Below, in pieces: positions 26,912-35,845 of a stretch of DNA of 64,000 bases. The DNA is taken from positions 1 through 64,000 of the forward strand of contig JANSXV010000001.1 in assembly GCA_024742735.1 (NCBI GenBank), read 5' to 3'. Position 1 is the stretch's first letter. Each line of letters opens with the position of its first letter. Position numbers and translations under genes: made by a program. The DNA is from Alphaproteobacteria bacterium. Lineage in GTDB: Bacteria; Pseudomonadota; Alphaproteobacteria; Caulobacterales; Maricaulaceae. The notes under the pieces are model-generated. The model saw only the letters and a list, made by a program, of their open reading frames with translations. It was not told where the DNA came from and searched no databases.

Positions 26912-27844
26912 ATGAGCGTCTATCATGGCCATTCCGGCCTGCCTCAGGCCGCGCGGGGCGCCGTTCTGGCGCTTGGTAATTTCGACGGTGTTCATCGCGG
27001 CCATGCCGCCGTGATCGCTGAGGCGAAGGCGCTGGCCTCTGACCTGTCTGCGCGGCCGGGTGCGGCGGTCTTCAGCCCCCATCCGCGCCTTCTGTTCCAG
27101 CCCGGCGCCGAGCCCTTCGCGCTCATGAGCGAGGCTCAGCGCGTGCGCGCGCTCCAGGCCGAAGGTGCTGAGATCATCCATCACATCGTCTTCGACCAGG
27201 CCCTGTCGCAGATGAGCCCGGACGCCTTCGTGGAGGAGGTGCTTCATCGCGGCCTCGGCGCTGCGGGCGTCGTGACCGGCGCGGACTTCTGCTTCGGCAA
27301 GGGCCGTGCGGGCTCGGCTGACGATCTGCACCGCCTGTGCGGTGAGCGAGGCGTCGCCTGCCGGACCGCCAGGGCGGTCTCCATCGCGGGCGCTGAGGGG
27401 AAGATCTCCTCCTCCGACGTTCGCGCCGCCCTGCGTGACGGCGACCCGGCGTGCGCGGCAGCCCTGCTGGGCCGGCCTTTCGCCATAGAAGGCGCGGTCC
27501 AGACGGGCGATCAGCGCGGACGCACGATCGGTTTCCCCACCGCCAATATCGCGCTTGGGACCTATGTGCGGCCGGCCTTCGGCGTCTACGCCACACGCTC
27601 CCGGCTGGACAATGGCCGGACCGTGCCCGGCGTCGCCAATCTGGGCCGCCGCCCGACAGTGGACGGGACCGAGGCGCGCCTTGAGGTGCACCTGTTCGAT
27701 TTCAGCGAAGATCTGTACGGCCGGACGCTGGAGACCGAGCTGATCGCCTACATCCGCCCGGAGAAGAAATTCGACGGTCTTGACGCGTTGAAGGCCCAGA
27801 TCGCCGCCGACAGCGAGACGGCGCGCGCTCTCCTGGCTCCATGA
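26912..27844 (+). CDS. ribF: Bifunctional riboflavin kinase/FAD synthetase
   Basis: Makes FMN from riboflavin and then FAD from FMN. At 310 residues it has the standard two-domain layout. The N-terminal FAD synthetase is a nucleotidyltransferase with GNFDGVHRGH (22-31) and the SSSDVRAALRDGD region near 170. The C-terminal riboflavin kinase has GRTIGFPTANIAL, GVYAT and VANLGRRPTVDG. The gene converges on gcrA and is separated from it by a hairpin terminator. Confidence 0.96.
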   Translation: MSVYHGHSGLPQAARGAVLALGNFDGVHRGHAAVIAEAKALASDLSARPGAAVFSPHPRLLFQPGAEPFALMSEAQRVRALQAEGAEIIHHIVFDQALSQMSPDAFVEEVLHRGLGAAGVVTGADFCFGKGRAGSADDLHRLCGERGVACRTARAVSIAGAEGKISSSDVRAALRDGDPACAAALLGRPFAIEGAVQTGDQRGRTIGFPTANIALGTYVRPAFGVYATRSRLDNGRTVPGVANLGRRPTVDGTEARLEVHLFDFSEDLYGRTLETELIAYIRPEKKFDGLDALKAQIAADSETARALLAP

Positions 27845-27847
27845 AAA

Positions 27848-27871
27848 AGCCCGGCCGTTTCCAGCCGGGCT
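27848..27871 (-). terminator. Intrinsic terminator of gcrA
   Basis: AGCCCGGC (27848-27855) pairs with GCCGGGCT (27864-27871) around an 8-base loop. The A run at 27844-27848 becomes a U tract in the reverse-strand transcript, so it ends gcrA. It begins just after the ribF stop codon and has the same design as the terminator at 6576-6605. Confidence 0.75.
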
Positions 27872-27899
27872 CTCTGCGCTCGCGTCGGTCAGAGGGGGG

Positions 27900-28466
27900 T
27901 TAGAAATTGACCCGGCGGGCGCTCTGCAGGCTGTCGAGCACGGCGCGCGCATCATCGGACGGTTTGCGCCGGCGCTTGGCCTGGGGCTGATAGGCCATCT
28001 GGGCGTGGGCCTCGCAATAGGCGTTGCCGACCCCGGAATGGCGCCCGCAAAAGCGGAACTCGGTGTCGGCCGGATCGCCGATCGGCCATTTGCACATGCC
28101 TTCGCGCAAGGTCAGGACCGTGGCGTACTCCCCGCTGGGCAGGCGCTGGGCCTCTTTCGGCGCGACCGGCTGAGCCGGGGCGGCGGCCTTGATCTCGCGA
28201 ACCGGGCTCGGCTTCGGCGATGCGGTCGGCTGGGTCTTCGCCTGGGCCGCCGCCGCCGGCTTGGCCTTGCGCGCCGCCGGACGCTGGGGGGCGGGCCGGC
28301 GCGTCGGCCGCGAGGGCGCCGCGCGGCCCGACAGGCCCAGGCGGTGCACCTTGCCGATCACGGCGTTACGCGTCACGCCGCCCAGCTGCTTGGCGATCTG
28401 GCTGGCGCTGAGGCCGTCGGCCCACAGCTTTTTCAGGGTTTCCACGCGTTCTTCGGTCCACGCCAT
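27900..28466 (-). CDS. gcrA: Cell-cycle regulator GcrA
   Basis: GcrA works with sigma-70 RNA polymerase at promoters carrying methylated GANTC sites and drives S-phase genes in Caulobacter. The 188-residue protein has the N-terminal helix-turn-helix (MAWTEERVETLKKLW, then LSASQIAKQLGGVTRNAVIG), a long Ala/Pro/Lys-rich linker (about 50-115), and the C-terminal sigma-binding region with CKWPIGDP, FRFCG and YCEAHA. The ATG at 28466 starts the conserved MAWTEERV and has a GAGGAG site. The upstream region holds three GANTC sites, consistent with methylation-linked control. Confidence 0.95.
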   Translation of the reverse strand: MAWTEERVETLKKLWADGLSASQIAKQLGGVTRNAVIGKVHRLGLSGRAAPSRPTRRPAPQRPAARKAKPAAAAQAKTQPTASPKPSPVREIKAAAPAQPVAPKEAQRLPSGEYATVLTLREGMCKWPIGDPADTEFRFCGRHSGVGNAYCEAHAQMAYQPQAKRRRKPSDDARAVLDSLQSARRVNF

Positions 28467-28631
28467 GGCGGTGCGCTCCTCGCCTGCTACGCTCATCCAC
28501 AAGACGGTCGGAGCCTCCATTGCTTGGGCGCCGTTCCGTCATCACCCCCATATCTTGGGGCGCGACACGAAATACAGTAGCCGAAGGGGGAGGGGGCGCA
28601 ACATCTGCGCCGACATGGCCTGTGGAAAGCT

Positions 28632-28701
28632 GATTCGAGCCCGGCTGCGAAGCGTGCTAAGGCCACCCCTCATAGCCCTTACACAGAGTCGCATCTGAGT
28701 C
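28632..28701. promoter_or_regulatory. Cluster of three GANTC (CcrM) sites
   Basis: GATTC at 28632, GAGTC at 28686 and GAGTC at 28697 lie within 70 bp between gcrA and the divergent ABC-2 permease gene. At this base composition about one GANTC per 300 bp is expected, so the cluster is enriched. GANTC is the target of the CcrM methylase and marks GcrA-controlled promoters. The last two sites lie 5-20 bp before the permease start codon. Confidence 0.45.
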
Positions 28702-28705
28702 GCCA

Positions 28706-29530
28706 ATGTCTGATCAAGCTGTTGATATGTCTGGCCCGAAACCGCCCCAACCGCGCGCGCTGGGCGCGGTCAACTGGCTGGGTCTGTGGACGCTGTACAA
28801 GAAGGAGGTGCGCCGCTTTCTGAAGGTCAGCTTCCAGACGGTTCTGGCGCCAGTGGCGACAAGCCTGTTGTTCATGCTGGTGTTTTCGCTGGCCATAGGC
28901 AGCCGTCGCGGCGAGATGATGGGCGTGGAGTTCGCCGCCTTCCTGGCGCCGGGTCTTGTGATGCTGGGCATTCTCAACAATGCCTTCGCCAACTCCTCCA
29001 GCTCGCTGATCGTGGCGAAGGTCCAGGGCAACACGGTCGACTTCCTCATGCCGCCGCTCAGCCCGTCAGAGCTCGCAGCGGCCTTCATCGGCGGAGCGGT
29101 GACGCGCGGCGTCATCGTGGCGCTTGCCACGGCGCTGGCCATCGCGCCCTTCGTCGATATGTCCATGGCCCACCCCTGGGCGGTGCTTTATTTCGGCCTC
29201 AGCGCAGCGGCCATGCTGTCCATGGTCGGCCTGATCGCAGGTCTGTGGGCGGAGAAGTTCGACCACCTGGCGGTGATCACGAACTTCGTCATCATGCCGC
29301 TGGCCTTCCTGTCAGGCACCTTCTACTCGGTGGAGATCCTTCCCGAGCCTTTCTACACGATCAGCCATGTGAACCCGGTCTTCTTCATCATCGACGGGTT
29401 CCGCTACGGCTTCATCGGCGTCCACGACAGCAATCTGCTGATCGGCGCGCTGGTGTGTGCCGCGATCAATATCGCGCTCCTGACGGCGAGCTATCTGCTG
29501 CTGCGCTCAGGCTGGCGCTTGAAGAGCTAG
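28706..29530 (+). CDS. ABC-2 type transporter permease
   Basis: A 274-residue permease of the ABC-2 family (YadH/NodJ-like), members of which export polysaccharides, drugs or lipids. Six hydrophobic helices can be followed, with the family stretch PLAFLSGTFYSVEILPEPF near residue 195-213 and NPVFFIIDGFRYGFIG just after it. The matching ATP-binding protein, usually encoded next to the permease, is not in this window; the next gene is argD and upstream is gcrA. The ATG at 28706 has only a weak ribosome binding site. The transported compound is unknown. Confidence 0.88.
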   Translation: MSDQAVDMSGPKPPQPRALGAVNWLGLWTLYKKEVRRFLKVSFQTVLAPVATSLLFMLVFSLAIGSRRGEMMGVEFAAFLAPGLVMLGILNNAFANSSSSLIVAKVQGNTVDFLMPPLSPSELAAAFIGGAVTRGVIVALATALAIAPFVDMSMAHPWAVLYFGLSAAAMLSMVGLIAGLWAEKFDHLAVITNFVIMPLAFLSGTFYSVEILPEPFYTISHVNPVFFIIDGFRYGFIGVHDSNLLIGALVCAAINIALLTASYLLLRSGWRLKS

Positions 29531-29591
29531 GCGCGCCGCGGCTAGATCGGCGCTGACGCGTTCAACAATAATCAGATCCAGGGAGTCGTTC

Positions 29592-30782
29592 ATGCCCAAG
29601 CCGCTCATGGAGACCTACAGCCCGCCCGATCTCGACTTCGTGCGGGGCGAGGGCGTCTACCTGCATGAGAAGGGCGGGGACACCTATCTCGACTTCATCT
29701 CCGGCATCGCCGTGAACGGGCTGGGCCACGCCCATCCCAAGGCTGTGGCGGCCCTGAAAGAGCAGTCGGAAAAGCTCTGGCACACCTCGAACATGTTCCG
29801 GGTGCCAGGCCAGATCGAGCTGGCCGAGAAGTATTGCCGCGACAGCTTCGCGGACCGGGTCTTCTTCACGAATTCCGGAACGGAGGCGGTGGAGTGCGCC
29901 CTGAAGACGGCGCGCCACTACCAGTTCGCCAACGGCCGTCCGGACCGGTATCGCATCATCACCTTCACCGGCGCTTTCCACGGGCGCACCTACGGCGCGA
30001 TCAACGCCGGCGGCAATCCGAAATATCTGGAAGGCTTTGGCCCGGCCATGGAGGGCTTCGACCAGGTCGAGTTCGGTGATCATGACGCGCTCAAAGCCGC
30101 CGTCACCGAGGAGACCGCCGCGATCATCGTGGAACCGGTCCAGGGCGAGGGCGGCGTGCGCGCCATCCCCGACGTCTGTTTGCGCGGTCTGCGCGAGCTG
30201 TGCGACCAGCATGGCCTTCTGCTGATCTATGACGAGGTCCAGTGCGGCGCTGGGCGCACCGGCAAGATGTGGGCCCATGAATGGGCCGAAACCGCCCGTC
30301 CGGACATCATGGCCGTGGCCAAGGGCGTCGGCGGCGGCTTCCCCATGGGCGCGTGCCTGACGACCGACGCGGCCGGCGAACACATGGTCGTGGGCACTCA
30401 CGGCTCGACCTTCGGGGGCAATCCCCTGGCCATGGCGGTCGGCAATGTCGTCTATGACGAGCTGAACCAGCCGGAGTTTCTGCAGCACGTGGTGGATATC
30501 TCAAACACGCTGCGCCAGCAGCTGGGCCAGCTTCAGGACGCTCACGCGGGCAAGGTCGAGGAGGTCCGCGGGCGCGGTCTGCTGGTCGGTCTGAAACTGA
30601 ATGCAGCGTATCTGAACAAAAAGCTGGCCGCGAAAGCGCGCGACCACCATCTGCTGATGGGCGCGGCCGGGGACAATGTCGCGCGTCTCGCTCCGCCGCT
30701 GATCATCAACGAAGATCATGTGCGCGAAGCGATCGACGCGCTGGACAAGGCGCTGGGCGCGCTTGAGCCGGAGACGGCGTAG
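29592..30782 (+). CDS. argD: Acetylornithine/succinyldiaminopimelate aminotransferase
   Basis: PLP-dependent class III aminotransferase of 396 residues in arginine (and possibly lysine) synthesis. Family marks are FTNSGTEAVECALK, FTGAFHGRTYGA, EPVQGEGGVRAIP, IYDEVQCGAGRTG, the PLP lysine Lys244 in VAKGVGGGFPMGA, and HGSTFGGNPLA. The ATG has a CAGGGAG site. In many alphaproteobacteria argF follows argD directly and hslO comes next; here hslO follows argD after 20 bp and argF is absent. Confidence 0.95.
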   Translation: MPKPLMETYSPPDLDFVRGEGVYLHEKGGDTYLDFISGIAVNGLGHAHPKAVAALKEQSEKLWHTSNMFRVPGQIELAEKYCRDSFADRVFFTNSGTEAVECALKTARHYQFANGRPDRYRIITFTGAFHGRTYGAINAGGNPKYLEGFGPAMEGFDQVEFGDHDALKAAVTEETAAIIVEPVQGEGGVRAIPDVCLRGLRELCDQHGLLLIYDEVQCGAGRTGKMWAHEWAETARPDIMAVAKGVGGGFPMGACLTTDAAGEHMVVGTHGSTFGGNPLAMAVGNVVYDELNQPEFLQHVVDISNTLRQQLGQLQDAHAGKVEEVRGRGLLVGLKLNAAYLNKKLAAKARDHHLLMGAAGDNVARLAPPLIINEDHVREAIDALDKALGALEPETA

Positions 30783-30802
30783 CAGGCTGCAGGCGGGGCT
30801 TC

Positions 30803-31780
30803 ATGGCGGACGAAAACGGGTTCGGACCGGACGATCTGGGCGCGGGCGATGACTGCGTTGCGAGCTTCCAACTGGAAGGCCGCCCGGTTCGCGGCCGCGT
30901 CGTGCGCCTGGCCGAGACCGCCGATCTGTTGCTCGGCGCCCATGACTACCCCGTCAGCGTCGCGCGTCTGGTCGGTGAGGCCGCCCTGCTGGCCGTGCTC
31001 ATCGGCGACAGCCTGAAATTCGACGGCAAGCTGATCATCCAGGCGAGCGGCCCGTCCTCCCACGGCAAGCAGGTTGAGGGCGAAGGCCCGGTCGCCTTCG
31101 TCGTCGCCGATTTCGTGCCGGGCGAGGGCGTGCGCGGCTACGCCAAGTACGACGCCGAGCGCGTGCGCACGCTGGAAGCGGCGACGGGCTCCGCGGTCGG
31201 CGCGCAAATGCTGCTGGGCGGCGGGCATTTCGCCATGACGGTCGATCCTGGACCCGGCATGGAGCGCTATCAGGGCGTCACCGCAATCGAAGGCGAAAGC
31301 CTGGCTGAGGCCGCCGAACATTATTTCGCCCAGTCCGAGCAGGTCCCCTCGCGCCTGAAGCTCGCCGTCGGCCGCTACCATGACGGGACGAAGGAGCGCT
31401 GGCGCGCCGGCGGCGCCCTGATCCAGCGCATCGCCGCCGATGAAACCCGTGGCGAGACCGATGGCGACTTCGACCATGCCCGCGCCCTGTTCGACACGCT
31501 CGGCGATGACGAGCTGATCGATCCGACCCTTTCGGTGGGCCGGGTGCTTTACCGCCTGTTCCACGAGGAGGGCGTGCGCCTGGAGGATGTCCGTCCCGCG
31601 CCGCGCCGCTGCGCCTGCACCCAGGAGCGCCTGGCCGAGCTGCTCGCCCGGTTCAACACCTCCGACCGCGAACACATGAGCGATGAGACCGGCGAGGTCG
31701 TGATGACCTGCGAATACTGTAACCAGGAATGGCGCTTCTCCGCCGCCGAGATCGACCAGGCCGGCAAGGCGAACGATTAG
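30803..31780 (+). CDS. hslO: Redox-regulated chaperone Hsp33
   Basis: Hsp33 holds unfolding proteins during oxidative stress and is switched on by disulfide formation at a zinc site. The 325-residue protein ends with the zinc motif: a CxC pair in RRCACTQERL near 270 and a CxxC pair in TCEYCNQEW near 303. The N-terminal domain includes FQLEGRPVRGRVVRL and the glycine-rich GEGPVAFVVADF. It starts 20 bp after argD and is probably in the same operon. Confidence 0.95.
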   Translation: MADENGFGPDDLGAGDDCVASFQLEGRPVRGRVVRLAETADLLLGAHDYPVSVARLVGEAALLAVLIGDSLKFDGKLIIQASGPSSHGKQVEGEGPVAFVVADFVPGEGVRGYAKYDAERVRTLEAATGSAVGAQMLLGGGHFAMTVDPGPGMERYQGVTAIEGESLAEAAEHYFAQSEQVPSRLKLAVGRYHDGTKERWRAGGALIQRIAADETRGETDGDFDHARALFDTLGDDELIDPTLSVGRVLYRLFHEEGVRLEDVRPAPRRCACTQERLAELLARFNTSDREHMSDETGEVVMTCEYCNQEWRFSAAEIDQAGKAND

Positions 31781-31834
31781 GCCCGCAGCGCCTGCGCCTT
31801 GAACCTTTTCCGGCCTCGGCTTATTTCTCCGCCC

Positions 31835-32350
31835 ATGGCTGTCCGTGAAATCCTCACCGTTCCAGACGCCCGTCTGAAGCTGGTCTCCAAGCCCGTCGAC
31901 ACGGTCGACGATGCGCTTCGCGACCTCATGGACGACATGGTGGAGACCATGTATGCGGCTGACGGCATCGGGCTCGCCGCCATCCAGGTGGGCGTGGACA
32001 AGCGCGTCATCGTCATGGACCTGTCGGAAAATCGCGATGCGCCGCGCTATTTCGTCAATCCGGTGATCACGCCCCTGACCGAGGACCTGAAGCCCTATTC
32101 GGAAGGCTGCCTGTCCATCCCCGACGTGTTCGACGAGGTCGAGCGCCCGTCCAAGGTGAAGGTCGAGTATATCGATTATGACGGACAGAAGCGCGAGGAG
32201 ATCGCCGAGGATCTGTTCGCGGTCTGCATCCAGCATGAGATGGATCACCTGGAAGGCGTCGTCTTCATCGACTACCTCTCGCGCCTGAAGCGCGAGCGGG
32301 CGGTCAAGAAGGTCCAGAAGCTGGTTCGCCAGCGCGCCGCCGCTGAATAA
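31835..32350 (+). CDS. def: Peptide deformylase
   Basis: Metalloenzyme that removes the formyl group from the N-terminal methionine of new proteins. At 171 residues it shows the three motifs: GIGLAAIQV (44-52), EGCLSIP (90-96) and HEMDH (134-138), whose Cys and two His bind the metal. The first motif has Ile where the usual form has Pro, as in several other alphaproteobacterial deformylases. The ATG at 31835 begins the conserved N-terminus, but no clear ribosome binding site is seen before it. Confidence 0.95.
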   Translation: MAVREILTVPDARLKLVSKPVDTVDDALRDLMDDMVETMYAADGIGLAAIQVGVDKRVIVMDLSENRDAPRYFVNPVITPLTEDLKPYSEGCLSIPDVFDEVERPSKVKVEYIDYDGQKREEIAEDLFAVCIQHEMDHLEGVVFIDYLSRLKRERAVKKVQKLVRQRAAAE

Positions 32351-32443
32351 TCGCCTTTACCGCACAACGCCTGACCGGCCTCGCCCAGGCGGGCCGTGCA
32401 ATCCATGCTGCGCCCGTTTTCCGCCGCCAGAAGGCTGTCACCC

Positions 32444-33988
32444 ATGACCGAGACCCGCCGCTCCGCCAAGCTTCTTGTCCGCAATGCGACGCTGGAGGAT
32501 GTGGACGCCATCCTGGCTCTGCAGAACCGGGCCTATCCCAACATGACGCCGGACCTGCCCGCCATGATCCGCGGCCAGATCGCCACCTTCCCGGAAGGCC
32601 AGGTGGTCGTGGAGTATGAAGGCGACATCGTGGGCTGGTGCGCCAGCTTCATCATCGATGAGGCCAGCGCCTTCGGCCCGCACGATTACGCCGGCATTTC
32701 CGGCGGCGGCTTCGCCGCGCGCCATGATCCGGACGGTGACTGGCTCTATGGCATGGAGGTGGCGGTCGATCCCGGACGGCGGCGCCTGCGCATTGGTCAG
32801 AGGCTGTATGACGCCCGCACCGCGCTGGCCGAAGACTGGGGCCTGAAGGGCACGGTGTTCGGCGGGCGGCTGTCGGGCTTCCGGCGCAAGAAAAAGACCT
32901 ATCCCACGCCGGAGGCGTACCTCGCCGCCGTGGAGGCGGGCGAGATCAAGGACCCGGTCCTGAACTTCCAGATCCGCAACGGGTTCGAGCCGGCCGGCGT
33001 GCTGCGCGACTACTATCCCGAGGACAAGGAAGCCGGCGGCCACGCCGCGCGCATGGTCTGGCGCAACCCGGCCTGGACAGAAGGCGAGGGCGGCGTGTCC
33101 CGGCCTGCGCCCAATACCGTGCGCGTGGCCGCCGTCCAGCTGAAGATGCGCGCGCCGGACACGCTGAAAGAGTTCGAACGCCGCGTGGAATATTTCGTGG
33201 ACGTGTGCGCGGACTACCGCGCGGACTTCTGCGTCTTCCCGGAGATGTTCACCGTGGCGCTTCTTGCGCTGGAGAAGCGCAAGCTGAACCCCGAGGAGAG
33301 CATCGAGGCGCTCTCGCGCCATACCCCGCGCTTCATCGAGTTCATGAGCACGCTGGCGGTGCGCTACAACATCAACATTATTGGCGGCTCCCACCCGACC
33401 AAGGCCGATGACGGCGACATCCAGAATGTCGCCTATGTCTTCCTGCGCGACGGCTCGGTCCACGCCCAGGAAAAGATCCATCCCACGCCGAACGAGCGCT
33501 ACTGGTGGAACATCAAGGGTGGCGACGCTGTTGCGGCGATCCCCACCGATTGCGGGCCCATCGGCGTTTTGATCTGTTACGACGCGGAGTTTCCAGAGCT
33601 CGCGCGGCGCCTAGCTGACGAGGGCGCGAAGATCATCTTCATGCCCTACGCCACCGACGACCGGGGCGGGCATCTGCGCGTGCGCTATTGCGCCCACGCC
33701 CGGGCCATCGAGAACCAGCTCTACTGCGTCACCGCCGGCAATGTCGGCAATCTGCCCGACGTGGAGAACCAGGACGTCAACTACGCCCAGAGCGCCATCA
33801 TCACGCCGTGCGACTTCCCCTTCGCCCGTGACGGACTTGCGGCGGAGGCCAGCGAGAACGTCGAGACCATCGCGGTCGCCGACCTGCACCTGGACGACCT
33901 GAACGAGGCCCGCCGCTCCGGCACGGTCCGCAATCTGCGCGACCGGCGCTTCGATCTGTACCGGATCACGTGGACCGATCGGGGTTAG
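32444..33988 (+). CDS. Acetyltransferase-nitrilase fusion protein
   Basis: A 514-residue fusion. Residues about 10-205 are a GNAT acetyltransferase domain (MEVAVDPGRRRLRIGQRLYDAR is its acetyl-CoA motif). Residues about 225-500 are a carbon-nitrogen hydrolase of the nitrilase superfamily with the complete triad: Glu267 in FPEMF, Lys344 in QEKIHPTP and Cys378 in ICYDAEFPE. Such GNAT/nitrilase fusions are known but their natural substrates are not. A shared amide or amine substrate, made by one half and cleaved by the other, is inference. The ATG at 32444 has an AGAAGG site; the open frame extends further upstream without family support. Confidence 0.88.
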   Translation: MTETRRSAKLLVRNATLEDVDAILALQNRAYPNMTPDLPAMIRGQIATFPEGQVVVEYEGDIVGWCASFIIDEASAFGPHDYAGISGGGFAARHDPDGDWLYGMEVAVDPGRRRLRIGQRLYDARTALAEDWGLKGTVFGGRLSGFRRKKKTYPTPEAYLAAVEAGEIKDPVLNFQIRNGFEPAGVLRDYYPEDKEAGGHAARMVWRNPAWTEGEGGVSRPAPNTVRVAAVQLKMRAPDTLKEFERRVEYFVDVCADYRADFCVFPEMFTVALLALEKRKLNPEESIEALSRHTPRFIEFMSTLAVRYNINIIGGSHPTKADDGDIQNVAYVFLRDGSVHAQEKIHPTPNERYWWNIKGGDAVAAIPTDCGPIGVLICYDAEFPELARRLADEGAKIIFMPYATDDRGGHLRVRYCAHARAIENQLYCVTAGNVGNLPDVENQDVNYAQSAIITPCDFPFARDGLAAEASENVETIAVADLHLDDLNEARRSGTVRNLRDRRFDLYRITWTDRG

Positions 33989-34013
33989 GGAAGGACTGCG
34001 CCGCCTTTGAACC

Positions 34014-34099
34014 CCCGGCCAAGCGCAGCGCAGAGCCGGGGCCTGCCTGATCGCTCGCACCGAGGTCCCGGCTCTGCGCCGCGTTGCGGCTTGACCGGG
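34014..34099. repeat. Large imperfect palindromic intergenic repeat
   Basis: The left arm (34014-34044) and right arm (34063-34099) share, as inverted copies, a perfect 13-base core GCGCAGAGCCGGG, flanked by CCT on one side and CCCGG-x-CAAG on the other; the right arm has six extra bases. The 18-base loop is GCCTGATCGCTCGCACCG. It fills the gap between the convergent nitrilase-fusion and M23 peptidase genes and could act as a terminator. It looks like a dispersed REP-type element. Confidence 0.65.
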
Positions 34100-34113
34100 A
34101 ATTCAGATGGAGC

Positions 34114-35631
34114 CTACCGCCCGGCGTCCCCGCTTGCGCCTGCACTGGCCAGCGCCGTCGGGCGTTCGGCGAAGGCCCCGGCGTCTGCGATCGCAGGCAG
34201 GGCCTGGTCGCGGATCTGGATGATCCGTTCGCGCTCGGCTTCGAACAGCTCCAGCTCCTCTTCGGACAGCGTGCGGCCCGTCGGCAGGTCCAGCGCCATG
34301 GGATTGGTCGGCCGGCCGTTCAGGTGCACCTCGTAGTGAAGGTGCGGGCCGGTGGAGCGTCCGGTCGTGCCCACATAGCCGATGGTCTGGCCCTGCTGGA
34401 CGCGGGCGCCGGCGCGGATGCCGCGCGCGAACCCGTTCAGGTGCGCATAGGCGGTTTCATACCCGTTGGAATGGCGGATGCGGATATAGTTGCCGAAACT
34501 TCCGAACCGGTTGGCGCGCTCCACGATGCCGGCGCCCGCGGCCATGATCGGCGTGCCGCGCGGTGCAGCGAAGTCGGTGCCGTTATGGGGCCGGTTCGTG
34601 TTCAGCACCGGGTGGAAGCGCATGCCGAAGCTGGACGAGATACGCGCGCCGTTGATCGGCATGAGCATCAGGAGGCGCTGGGCGCTTTCGCCGTCAGCGG
34701 TGAAATAGCCCACTTCGCCGTCGGGCGCGGTGAAGCGGAAATACTCCAGCGGATCGCCGCGGCCTTCGAAGACCACGTAGAGGATCTCGCCCGTGCGAAC
34801 CGTCTCGCCGCGCCGGTTCACGAAGCGCTCGAAGACGATGTCGAACCCGTCGCCGGGCTGGATGGCGCGAAAGTCCACCGCGAAGCCCAGGATATTGGCC
34901 AGCTCCACCACGATCCGGTCAGTCGCGCCGCCTTCGATGGCGGAGAGGTAAAGTGAGGAGTCCACCTCGCCGCGGGCGCGCACCACTTCACGCTCGAGGC
35001 TGGCCACCGCCTCACGGGTGCGGAACTGGTCGCCGACGCGCGAGACGGTCAGCGTGCGCTCGCTGTCGGGACGGAAAGAAAAGCCCGCGAGCCGCGTCTC
35101 GGGCGCGTCAGCACCGATCGCCTCGGCCGACGCGAATGCGGCTGCGCCCGGCACTTCCATGAAGATTGTCAGGTCCTGACCGGCGCGCAGCTCACGGGCG
35201 GAGAAGTAGGGTTCAAGCGCCGCGATGGCGCGTGCGGCGTCGATCCGGCTCGCTCCGGCGTCATCCAGGACGCTGGCGAAGGTCTGCCCGCTGCGCACCG
35301 TGGTCTGGACCGGCTCGATGTCGGCTCGCCAAAGACCGGCGAACTGGGCGTGTTCGGCCTCGATAAGGGCGAGGCCGGACAGCGAGGGTGCGGCGACCGG
35401 TTCGATCGCAGCAGGGGCGTCAACGCTGGTGTCGGCCTGCTGCGCGGCGGGCGCGCCATCGCGTTCAAGGGTGGCGACGCGGGGGGCGTCATCCATGGCC
35501 GGAGCCGGGCGTTCGCCTGCGCTGAATATCAGCAATCCGGCGATCAGGGCCAGGGCTCCTCCCAGCGCGGCGAAAAACAGGAGCGTGCGCGAGCGGCGGG
35601 CATCAGCGAGATGGACGTCGAAACCGGACAT
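34114..35631 (-). CDS. M23-family murein peptidase with membrane anchor
   Basis: A 505-residue cell-wall peptidase. It has one N-terminal membrane helix (about 17-36), a long periplasmic region with a LysM-like/OapA-like stretch (VRSGQTFASVLDDAGASRIDAARAI is broken up by family variation), and a C-terminal M23 zinc domain. The zinc and catalytic residues are in RPHNGTDFAAPRGTP, AYAHLNGF and GPHLHYEVHLNG. It should cut peptide cross-links in peptidoglycan. The ATG at 35631 is chosen because it gives a normal cytoplasmic N-terminus; the ribosome binding site is rather far away (about 13 bases), and an ATG at 35664 is possible. Confidence 0.88.
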   Translation of the reverse strand: MSGFDVHLADARRSRTLLFFAALGGALALIAGLLIFSAGERPAPAMDDAPRVATLERDGAPAAQQADTSVDAPAAIEPVAAPSLSGLALIEAEHAQFAGLWRADIEPVQTTVRSGQTFASVLDDAGASRIDAARAIAALEPYFSARELRAGQDLTIFMEVPGAAAFASAEAIGADAPETRLAGFSFRPDSERTLTVSRVGDQFRTREAVASLEREVVRARGEVDSSLYLSAIEGGATDRIVVELANILGFAVDFRAIQPGDGFDIVFERFVNRRGETVRTGEILYVVFEGRGDPLEYFRFTAPDGEVGYFTADGESAQRLLMLMPINGARISSSFGMRFHPVLNTNRPHNGTDFAAPRGTPIMAAGAGIVERANRFGSFGNYIRIRHSNGYETAYAHLNGFARGIRAGARVQQGQTIGYVGTTGRSTGPHLHYEVHLNGRPTNPMALDLPTGRTLSEEELELFEAERERIIQIRDQALPAIADAGAFAERPTALASAGASGDAGR

Positions 35632-35845
35632 GGGTTTTTGAATTCCCTCTTCCTCGCCTCGCATTGCGCGGGTCAGCGCCACGTCGCCGCGCCCGAAGCC
35701 CCTCGCAAATACCAGACCGCCTTAACCCTGTGATCTGGTTTTTTCAGCGCCCACGACCACTGTGGCGCGCGAATATGGCCGCAGCAAGCTGACACCTGAA
35801 TGCGCGATGGCGGTTTAACAAACCGGAAAGCATGCCATATCGGGT

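Noticed and set aside
28619-28627. DnaA box before gcrA
   Set aside because: TGTGGAAAG matches the DnaA box complement in seven of nine bases only, and no other boxes are nearby.
30716-32248. 510-residue reverse open frame
   Set aside because: It lies opposite hslO and def, both of which have full family motifs.
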